In this document: one piece after another, positions 15,516 through 25,476 of the stretch
Numbering within the stretch: the first letter of the stretch is position 1
Layout of the letters: each line of letters begins with the position of its first letter
Origin: Winogradskyella helgolandensis
GTDB taxonomy: Bacteria > Bacteroidota > Bacteroidia > Flavobacteriales > Flavobacteriaceae
Direction of reading: 5' to 3'
Length of the DNA: 64,000 bases
NCBI RefSeq assembly: GCF_013404085.1
Contig: NZ_JABFHO010000001.1
Coordinates: forward strand, 1,116,001-1,180,000
Notes under the pieces: generated by a model
Told to the model about the DNA's origin: nothing
Database searches by the model: none
The model's input: the letters and a program-made list of their open reading frames with translations, nothing else
Translations under genes and position numbers: made by a program

Positions 15516-16733
15516 TTATTGACGTCGATTAGCCAATAAAGGAGGAGGTTCTCCATTAAAAGGATTAAAACGGCTAATGGTTTTAGCTTCTAATCCTGCA
15601 GCACTCATAACGACTCTATCTCCATAACGTTCGCGCATTTTGTCCATAGCATTGCTGAGGTTAAGGTGTTTTTCATTGTCTTCAAACAGGTTTACTTGAT
15701 GGCCACCTTCTACCAAATGACTAAATTTTACACCAATTAACCGTACTAAAAGTCTACGATGGTATAGTTTTTTAAACAAATCTAAGACCACAGGAATAAG
15801 CATATGGTCCATAGCACTATATGGAATGCGTTGTTGTTGTGTGTAGGTCTGAAAATCTGAATACCGAATTTTAAAGGTGACGCAAGCCGTTAATTTATGA
15901 CCACGACGGAGTTGGTAAGCTAAGTTTTCTGCCATAGCAACAATCATCCCTTTTAATTTGGCAACATCTGTGGTATCTTGATTAAACGTACGTTCTGTAG
16001 AAATGGATTTACGCTCTTGGTATTGCACTACTGGCGAATTGTCTATGCCATTGGCTTTTTTCCAAATAACAAGGCCATTTTTGCCCAATACTTTATGCAT
16101 GAGTTCCATGGGCATTTCTTGTATGGTATGAATGCGTTTGACGCCCAAATCACACAAGGCTTTGTAAGTGACATTGCCAACCATTGGAATCTTTTTAACC
16201 GACAGTGGTGCTAGAAATGGTTTTTCATCACCAGAGAGAATACGAATCTCGTTATTAGGTTTGGCTTCTCCGGTGGCAATTTTAGACACCGTTTTGTTAA
16301 GTGATAAGCCAAAGGAAATAGGTAAACCTGTTTCTCTAATAATTTTCTGACGTAATTCTGAAGCCAGTTTATGACAACCAAAAAATTTATCCATTCCGGT
16401 GAGGTCCATATAAAATTCATCGATTGATGTTTTTTCATAAAGCGGCACACTTTCTTTAATCACATCGGTAACGTCATTTGAAAATTTAGTGTAAATCCCA
16501 GAGTTGCCTCTAAGCACAATGGCTTCTGGGCACAATTGTTTGGCCATACGCATTGGCATGGCAGAATGCACACCAAAGGTGCGCGCTTCGTAACTGCAAG
16601 ATGCTACAACGCCTCTGTCGCTTGTGCCACCAATGAGAATCGGTTTTCCATTGAGACTACTATCCATGTGTCTTTCACAGGACACAAAAAAGGTGTCGAG
16701 ATCCATGTGTACGATGCTGCGGTTTTTGTTCAT
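15516..16733 (-). CDS. dinB: DNA polymerase IV (Y-family translesion polymerase)
   Basis: This 405-residue protein carries HMDLDTFFVSCE at 9-20 with catalytic Asp11 and SIDEFYMD with catalytic Asp105/Glu106, then helix-hairpin-helix (IPMVGNVTYKALCDLGV, about 182-198) and little-finger domains. QVNLF at 346-350 matches the beta-clamp binding motif QxxLF and is internal, with about 55 residues after it. Start ATG at 16731-16733. It is read after the dnaE gene at 16780-19803 on the same strand, 46 bp downstream of that stop. That gap is largely filled by a 20-bp palindrome, so the two polymerases are probably co-transcribed but could be differentially expressed. Confidence 0.95.
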   Translation of the reverse strand: MNKNRSIVHMDLDTFFVSCERHMDSSLNGKPILIGGTSDRGVVASCSYEARTFGVHSAMPMRMAKQLCPEAIVLRGNSGIYTKFSNDVTDVIKESVPLYEKTSIDEFYMDLTGMDKFFGCHKLASELRQKIIRETGLPISFGLSLNKTVSKIATGEAKPNNEIRILSGDEKPFLAPLSVKKIPMVGNVTYKALCDLGVKRIHTIQEMPMELMHKVLGKNGLVIWKKANGIDNSPVVQYQERKSISTERTFNQDTTDVAKLKGMIVAMAENLAYQLRRGHKLTACVTFKIRYSDFQTYTQQQRIPYSAMDHMLIPVVLDLFKKLYHRRLLVRLIGVKFSHLVEGGHQVNLFEDNEKHLNLSNAMDKMRERYGDRVVMSAAGLEAKTISRFNPFNGEPPPLLANRRQ

Positions 16734-16759
16734 GCTTGATTTGGGATAATTCGCGGCAC

Positions 16760-16779
16760 GGACAAGTCGCGACTTGTCC
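16760..16779. repeat. Perfect 20-bp palindrome between dnaE and dinB
   Basis: GGACAAGTCGCGACTTGTCC is a perfect palindrome directly abutting the TAG stop of the dnaE gene, flanked by CAC and CTAC. It is GC-rich in an AT-rich setting and resembles a dispersed REP-like element. It would form a 10-bp stem with no proper loop in RNA, or a cruciform in DNA. It lacks a T-run in the direction of transcription, so it is not a classical terminator. Confidence 0.75.
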
Positions 16780-19700
16780 CTACTGAGCGATGGCTCTTTT
16801 GTGCTCTTGAAAACTTTTTTTATTCTGAAATGTTGGATTCAAAGATTTTATTGAATAACGCGGATCTTCAATAATTGCCAAGCGTTCCATTTTTGAAACT
16901 TCAATCGTAACACAATCAAACTCTACCATGACTTTGCCTATGATGCTATAAATCCCTTTTCCTCTAAATGGATATTTGGCTACAGTAGGAGGGAAATGAA
17001 CCGTGTCTAAAAAATCACCATCACGATCTAAGAACGTTCCAAAATGCATTATTTTACCGTTCGATGTTTTGGTATTTTTGGTGGTAATCAAGTAGCCTTC
17101 AATGCTAATGAGTTTGTTTTCTAGCTGTGTTAAGTGTTTAGCGCGTAACTTACTAATCGAATGGTTTTCTAGTAAATAAAATGGATTACAAATGGGAAAT
17201 CCTAATAATTCAATTGAATCGAAAGCATTTTCTAAGTCTGTACTTGGTAATTCTGGTGTATTATAGTTAATCCGTTGGGTTTTAAATAGTGTTATCACCT
17301 CGTCTTGTACTACCGTTTTACTAATTTTTAAATGGGCTTCCCAAAGCAATTCGCGTTTATTAATATGTGTAAACCGAAAGGCATTGATTTTAATTAAAAT
17401 AGAAACCTGTTCAATGGAAATTGGCACACGTTCTATAAAATCATCTAGCGATTGAAAGTGGCCATTTTTTTTGCGTTCATTTAGTATACGATTGATGGTT
17501 TTAGATTCTAAAGATTGTAAAAACATAAAGCCTAAATAAATGGTTTTCTCTTTTATAATCGCTTGATGAAAGGAGTGATTAATACAAGGAGCTTCAATGA
17601 TGCCGTTGTGCATTCTGGCTTCGTGCACATAGAGTTCTGTGTTGTAAAATCCCCCAAAATTATTAATAGTTGCGGTCATGTATTCTAAAGGGTAGTAAGC
17701 TTTTAAAAATAAGCTTTGATAGCTTTCAACAGCATAAGAAGCTGAATGCCCTTTAGCAAAGGCATAGCCTGCAAAACTTTCAATTTGTCGCCAAATATCG
17801 GTCACTAAAGCTTCGGGTTTACCATCGTTTATACAATTGTCAAAGAATTTTTGTTTCACTTTATCAAACTCGTCTCGCGATCTAAATTTTCCAGACATAC
17901 CACGACGCAACATATCCGATTCGCCTAAATCTAAACCACCAAAAAGGTGTGCGACTTTAATGACATCTTCTTGATAGACCATAATACCGTAGGTTTCGGG
18001 CATGATTTTCTGCAAAATAGGATGGGCTTCTTTTCGTTTTTCGGGATAACGATAACGCAAAATATATTCGCGCATCATGCCACTTTTAGCCACACCAGGT
18101 CTAATGATAGAACTTGCCGCGACTAAGCCCAAATAATTATCGACTTGTAACTTTTTTAAGAGCATGCGCATGGCTGGTGATTCTACGTAAAAACAGCCAA
18201 TCGCTTTGGCATGTCGTAGTAAATCCTTTATCCGTTCGTCTTTTTTAAACCCTTTTATATCATGAATATCAATAGGCGGTTGATCGCTGTAATTTTCGTC
18301 AATAATTTCTACCGCTTCTTTTATTTTTCCTAAGCCACGTTGACTCAGAATATCGAATTTATATAAGCCAATATCTTCAGCAACCACCATATCGAATTGT
18401 GTGGTGGCAAACCCTTTTGGAGGCATAAATGTGGCACAATAGCAATGAATGGGTTGTTCTGAAATTAAAATACCACCAGCATGAATCCCTAAATAATTGG
18501 GAAAACCTTGAATGTACTGAGCATATTTAATAACCAATTGCGAGAGTTTATCGAGTTGATTAATGTTATATTTTCCTCGGGTTAATTTGTCCATTTCAGC
18601 TTTTGGTAAGCCAAAAACTTTCCCTAATTCACGTACCGAAGCTTTAAATTTAAAGGTGTTATAAACCGCAATAAGCGCTGTATGTTTAAAGGTTTTGAAA
18701 ATATAATTGGTGATATCATCTCTGTCTCGCCAAGAAAAATCGAGATCAAAATCTGGTGGATTCTGACGGAAGAGATTAATAAAACGTTCAAAATACAAAT
18801 CGAGCTCAATAGGATCTACATCTGTAATTCGCAATAAATAGGCAATAATACTATTGGCACCACTGCCACGACCAACGTAGTAATAGTCGTTGCTTCGCGC
18901 GTATTCTAAGATTTTCCAGTTGATAAGAAAATAAGACACAAAGTTTTGTTGTTTTATAATGCTAAGTTCCTTTTCAATGCGGTCATACACTTTTTGTTCT
19001 ACGTCAGTGCCATAACGATACGGAATGCCATCGTAAGTCAATTGTTTTAAGAGTTTATAATCTGAAGTTTCATTTTCAGTGAGGCATTTTTGATTTTTGG
19101 GTGTGGTATTTTCAAAATCAAACGTTGTGGTACAATCCTCTAAAAGCTTCTCAGTATTACTGATAAGCTTGGGGAATTCTGAGTAGGTTTCGCACAGGTC
19201 GTTATAAGGAAGCATTCTGTCGTGTTCGTTGCCTTCTTCAGACTTTGGAAGTTTGCTTAACAAGGTGTTATTTGCAATAGCACGTAATAAACGGTGTGTG
19301 TTAAATCCTTTTTTATTTTGAAAGGACACTGTTTTTAACACCACGAGCTTATGTTTGAATTGATTCCATTTTGAAAATTTAAGTCGATTAAGGTCTTGAG
19401 GTGTAATGCCTAAAAACTCATTAGGTTTTAATTCGAAATCTATGTCGTTTTGATATGGATAAATCACGAAACAATCGTCTAAATTTTCATTTGGTCGTTC
19501 GGGAATTTGCAAATCATGATTATGCAGAAATTTAGACAGATACGCATTGATGTTTTGAAAGCCTTTATTGTTTTTAGCAATAAGAATAAATTGCTGCTGC
19601 GCACCATTTCTAAAATCGACTCCTAGCACTGGTTTTATTTTATATTTTTTTGATAAACGCATCACATCTAAACATGCGGATGTACTATTAATGTCTGTTA

Positions 19701-19803
19701 ATGCAAGGGTTTGAACACCGTTTTCGGATGCAATAGCAAGGAGTTGTTCTGGTTTTATGGTTCCATAACGAAGGCTGTAATACGTGTGACAATTTAAATA
19801 CAT
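16780..19803 (-). CDS. dnaE: Short C-family DNA polymerase III alpha subunit (DnaE2-like)
   Basis: At 1007 residues this is well below the 1150-1500 of replicative Bacteroidota DnaE. An N-terminal PHP domain (1-about 250) begins MYLNCHTYYSLRYGTIKPEQ and lacks the full HxH...DG metal pattern, so a proofreading role is doubtful. The polymerase core has GRGSGANS at 311-318 and DFDLD at 351-355 with the catalytic aspartates, then helix-hairpin-helix (about 790-850) and an OB domain (about 890-960). Pairing with dinB and a divergent LexA-like gene suggests a damage-inducible error-prone polymerase analogous to the ImuB-DnaE2 mutasome. No imuA- or imuB-like gene is seen here. Primary replication cannot be excluded without knowing whether a second dnaE exists. 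Confidence 0.88.
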   Translation of the reverse strand: MYLNCHTYYSLRYGTIKPEQLLAIASENGVQTLALTDINSTSACLDVMRLSKKYKIKPVLGVDFRNGAQQQFILIAKNNKGFQNINAYLSKFLHNHDLQIPERPNENLDDCFVIYPYQNDIDFELKPNEFLGITPQDLNRLKFSKWNQFKHKLVVLKTVSFQNKKGFNTHRLLRAIANNTLLSKLPKSEEGNEHDRMLPYNDLCETYSEFPKLISNTEKLLEDCTTTFDFENTTPKNQKCLTENETSDYKLLKQLTYDGIPYRYGTDVEQKVYDRIEKELSIIKQQNFVSYFLINWKILEYARSNDYYYVGRGSGANSIIAYLLRITDVDPIELDLYFERFINLFRQNPPDFDLDFSWRDRDDITNYIFKTFKHTALIAVYNTFKFKASVRELGKVFGLPKAEMDKLTRGKYNINQLDKLSQLVIKYAQYIQGFPNYLGIHAGGILISEQPIHCYCATFMPPKGFATTQFDMVVAEDIGLYKFDILSQRGLGKIKEAVEIIDENYSDQPPIDIHDIKGFKKDERIKDLLRHAKAIGCFYVESPAMRMLLKKLQVDNYLGLVAASSIIRPGVAKSGMMREYILRYRYPEKRKEAHPILQKIMPETYGIMVYQEDVIKVAHLFGGLDLGESDMLRRGMSGKFRSRDEFDKVKQKFFDNCINDGKPEALVTDIWRQIESFAGYAFAKGHSASYAVESYQSLFLKAYYPLEYMTATINNFGGFYNTELYVHEARMHNGIIEAPCINHSFHQAIIKEKTIYLGFMFLQSLESKTINRILNERKKNGHFQSLDDFIERVPISIEQVSILIKINAFRFTHINKRELLWEAHLKISKTVVQDEVITLFKTQRINYNTPELPSTDLENAFDSIELLGFPICNPFYLLENHSISKLRAKHLTQLENKLISIEGYLITTKNTKTSNGKIMHFGTFLDRDGDFLDTVHFPPTVAKYPFRGKGIYSIIGKVMVEFDCVTIEVSKMERLAIIEDPRYSIKSLNPTFQNKKSFQEHKRAIAQ

Positions 19804-19830
19804 AATAAAAAAGCTAGACTGTAAAATTAG

Positions 19831-19862
19831 CTACTATATGTAGTTTGTATTGCTTATATTTG
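19831..19862. promoter_or_regulatory. Shared control region of dnaE-dinB and the S24 repressor gene
   Basis: CTAC-TATAT-GTAG at 19831-19843 is an inverted repeat with a 5-nt centre, and TTTGTAGTA at 19859-19867 repeats one arm. TATATTTG at 19855-19862 is a perfect rightward -7 box for the repressor gene. The repeat would sit over or near its -33 region and close to the leftward dnaE promoter. It is a candidate SOS-like operator for the product of 19984-20751. Confidence 0.5.
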
Positions 19863-19867
19863 TAGTA

Positions 19868-19924
19868 ATGTTTAAAAAAAGTAAAATAGTGAATAGTGAG
19901 GATGGAAGAGAATATGAGTTGTAA
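19868..19924 (+). CDS. Possible 18-codon leader ORF upstream of the S24 repressor gene
   Basis: ATG at 19868 opens a frame encoding MFKKSKIVNSEDGREYEL before TAA. It begins six bases after the -7 box at 19855-19862, so the mRNA would be nearly leaderless for it, and it leaves 59 bases before the repressor start. The strongly charged composition is protein-like, but a frame this short can occur by chance. Confidence 0.25.
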   Translation: MFKKSKIVNSEDGREYEL

Positions 19925-19983
19925 GGGCTTGTGCTGTTAGTATGACACTTTTAAAAAAATAATTAATAAAAATAAAATTTTAA

Positions 19984-20751
19984 ATGAAACCAATTCAAGT
20001 TAACATAAAGCATCTTCGGGCGTTAAAAAAGATGTCTCAAGAGCGTTTTGCAGACGAACTTGGCTGGACGCGTTCTGTTGTTGGATCTTACGAAGAAGGT
20101 CGCTCTGAGCCACCCATAGACCGTTTAATAGACTTGTCTAATTTCTTTGATATTCCGATTGATATCTTAGTGAAAAACGATTTGCGTAAAGCCAAAAACA
20201 CCTCATTTATAGAAGTAGGGAACAAGCGCGTATTATTTCCTGTAACCGTAAATGAAGATAACGAAGATTTAATTGAAATTATACCTACAAAAGCATCAGC
20301 AGGTTATTTATCTGGTTACGATGATCCGGAATATATAGAGCAACTTCAAAAAATTAAATTGCCTTTTTTGCCCACAGGGACACACCGCGCATTTCCTATT
20401 AAAGGCGATTCTATGTTACCTGTAAAAGATGGTGCTTTTATTGTTGCGAAGTTTTTGGAAGATATTAGGGATATTAAAAACGGACGTACTTATATCATAT
20501 TAACTAAAGATGATGGTTTGGTGTATAAACGCATTTATGTACCTGAAGGAGATACAACAAGTTTATTATTAAGCTCAGATAACAAAAGCTATCAACCGTA
20601 TTTAATTGCACGTGAAACTGTTTTGGAGATTTGGGAATTTACCTGTTGTATTAATACGCAAGAATATGATGAAAAGGAATTGAAATTAAGTAGTATTATG
20701 ACCATGTTTCAAGAACTTAAAGTAGAACTTGAAGCCATAAAACAATTATAA
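19984..20751 (+). CDS. LexA/CI-like repressor: XRE helix-turn-helix plus S24 autoprotease
   Basis: This 255-residue protein has an N-terminal XRE domain (about 5-65: MSQERFADELGWTRSVVGSY) and a C-terminal S24 peptidase domain. The scissile Ala-Gly lies in KASAGY (A106-G107), the catalytic serine is Ser143 in GDSMLPVKDGAF, and the general base is Lys182 in VYKRIY. All parts needed for RecA-stimulated self-cleavage are present. It is divergent from dnaE-dinB and therefore the likely repressor of that unit. It differs from true LexA in having an XRE rather than a winged-helix DNA-binding domain. The downstream oxidoreductase starts six bases after the stop. Confidence 0.92.
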   Translation: MKPIQVNIKHLRALKKMSQERFADELGWTRSVVGSYEEGRSEPPIDRLIDLSNFFDIPIDILVKNDLRKAKNTSFIEVGNKRVLFPVTVNEDNEDLIEIIPTKASAGYLSGYDDPEYIEQLQKIKLPFLPTGTHRAFPIKGDSMLPVKDGAFIVAKFLEDIRDIKNGRTYIILTKDDGLVYKRIYVPEGDTTSLLLSSDNKSYQPYLIARETVLEIWEFTCCINTQEYDEKELKLSSIMTMFQELKVELEAIKQL

Positions 20752-20757
20752 TAAGCT

Positions 20758-21732
20758 ATGGATAAAACTATAAAATGGGGAATTATTGGTTGTGGTGATG
20801 TTACCGAAGTTAAAAGTGGTCCTGCCTACAGTTTAGTTAATGGTTTTGAGCTTGTCGCAGTAATGCGCAGACGATTAGAATTAGCTAAAGATTATGCGCA
20901 ACGCCATGGTGTAAAAACGTATTATGATGATGCCGATGCACTTATAAATGATAAAAATGTTGATGCCGTTTATATCGCTACTCCTCCAGATAGTCATCAT
21001 TTATATGCCTTAAAGGTTGCTAAAGCCGGAAAAATTTGCTGTATAGAGAAACCAATGGCGCCAAGCTATAAAGAATGTAAAGAAATATATACAGCTTTCG
21101 CAGATCAAAATATACCATTATTTATAGCGTACTATCGGCGATCTCTACCAAGATTTGATAAAGTAAAATCACTAATAGATAATAATGCTATAGGAGTTAT
21201 AAGATATGTGAATTGGAACTTAGCAAGGACTGCTAGTCCTACAGATTTGTCTGATGATTATAATTGGAGAACCGATGTTAAAATTGCACCAGCTGGTTAT
21301 TTTGATGACTTAGCAAGTCACGGGTTAGATTTATGTATTTACTTATTGGGAGGTATTAAGGAGGCTAGTGGTGTGAGTTTAAATCAACAACAATTATATA
21401 CTGCTAAAGATGCTATTTCTGGTTCGTGGTTCCATGATTCTGGTGTTATTGGTTCTGCATCCTGGAATTTTGGTGCTTATAAAAGAGAAGATAGCGTTAG
21501 AATTGTCGGAAGTGAAGGTGAGTTGCGTTTTTCTGTTTTTGGAGATGATCCTATTGAATTAATTAGAGATAATAACCATGAAACATTCTTAATAGATAAT
21601 CCTAATCCTATACAATTGTACCATGTTGACCATATGCAAAAACATATTAGTGGGATTTCACAGCATCCATCAACAGGGGAAAGTGGACTACACACAGCTT
21701 GGGTTATGGATAAGATATTAGGTAAGTTATAA
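20758..21732 (+). CDS. Gfo/Idh/MocA-family NAD(P)-dependent oxidoreductase
   Basis: This 324-residue protein has an N-terminal Rossmann fold with WGIIGCGDVTEVKSGPAYSL (residues 6-25) and the cofactor-site motif EKPMAPSY near 99-106, where Lys is the usual catalytic residue. The C-terminal alpha/beta domain contains DLASHGLDLCIYLLGG, whose His is typical of the active site. The family oxidises or reduces sugars, inositols and related compounds; substrate is not visible. It follows the S24 repressor by six bases and could share its transcript, though a metabolic link to DNA damage is not obvious. Confidence 0.9.
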   Translation: MDKTIKWGIIGCGDVTEVKSGPAYSLVNGFELVAVMRRRLELAKDYAQRHGVKTYYDDADALINDKNVDAVYIATPPDSHHLYALKVAKAGKICCIEKPMAPSYKECKEIYTAFADQNIPLFIAYYRRSLPRFDKVKSLIDNNAIGVIRYVNWNLARTASPTDLSDDYNWRTDVKIAPAGYFDDLASHGLDLCIYLLGGIKEASGVSLNQQQLYTAKDAISGSWFHDSGVIGSASWNFGAYKREDSVRIVGSEGELRFSVFGDDPIELIRDNNHETFLIDNPNPIQLYHVDHMQKHISGISQHPSTGESGLHTAWVMDKILGKL

Positions 21733-21740
21733 AACAAAAA

Positions 21741-21772
21741 AAGCGCGAAATGAAATATTTCGCGCTTATATA
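21741..21772. terminator. Bidirectional terminator between convergent genes
   Basis: AAGCGCGAAAT (21741-21751) and ATTTCGCGCTT (21757-21767) form an 11-bp stem with loop GAAAT. An A-run precedes it, giving a U-run on the leftward transcript. It separates the oxidoreductase gene from atpC. Confidence 0.85.
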
Positions 21773-21791
21773 ATTTATATAATGATAGGTG

Positions 21792-22067
21792 TTAATCCGC
21801 TAAAATAATTAGCTTATTATCTTTCATTTCAAGTGTTCCAGAATTGATAGCTAACCAAACTCCTTTATCGGATTTTGTAAATTTAGCTTCAACCTCTTTT
21901 TCTAATTGAATATTACCTTCAACTTTCACATGGCCTTCTTTAAGAATAGAGACAATAGGAGCGTGGTTATTCAACATTTGAAATTCACCGTTTATTCCAG
22001 GAACCGTTACCGAAGTAACTTCTCCGCCAAATAATGTGGCTTCTGGAGATACAATTTCTAAATACAT
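21792..22067 (-). CDS. atpC: F1-ATP synthase epsilon subunit
   Basis: Residues MYLEIVSPEATLFGGEVTSV open the usual beta-sandwich, followed by PGINGEFQMLNNHAPIVSIL. At 91 residues it has only the N-terminal domain, without the C-terminal helical hairpin, as is usual in Bacteroidota. The frame extends 14 codons further upstream, but those codons come from a CAGTnnn heptamer repeat and not from the family, so the ATG at 22067 is chosen. It follows atpD by 76 bp. It links rotor to catalytic head in the membrane-bound F1Fo complex. Confidence 0.93.
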   Translation of the reverse strand: MYLEIVSPEATLFGGEVTSVTVPGINGEFQMLNNHAPIVSILKEGHVKVEGNIQLEKEVEAKFTKSDKGVWLAINSGTLEMKDNKLIILAD

Positions 22068-22081
22068 ATTCTTTGAGTTTG

Positions 22082-22140
22082 CAGTCGGCAGTTGGCAGTT
22101 TACAGTCACATTGAGGACTGAACACTGATTACTGCTTACT
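22082..22140. repeat. CAGTnnn heptamer repeat in the atpD-atpC gap
   Basis: CAGTCGG-CAGTTGG-CAGTTTA-CAGTCAC at 22082-22109 is four tandem 7-mers. It continues as looser copies (GGACTGAACACTGATTACTG) to about 22140. The tract fills most of the space between atpD and atpC and would be transcribed in the operon. Confidence 0.8.
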
Positions 22141-22143
22141 GAT

Positions 22144-25465
<3,322 letters not shown>

Positions 25466-25476
25466 TTTGCTATTTT

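Noticed and set aside
15978..16350. Rightward frames of 60-80 codons inside dinB
   Set aside because: They lie wholly antisense to a well-supported gene and encode no recognisable domain.
16760..16779. Rho-independent terminator between dnaE and dinB
   Set aside because: The palindrome has no U-run after it on the leftward transcript, so it does not fit a classical terminator.
22068..22109. N-terminal extension of AtpC (14 residues from an upstream ATG)
   Set aside because: The added residues are translated from the CAGTnnn repeat and are unlike AtpC proteins.
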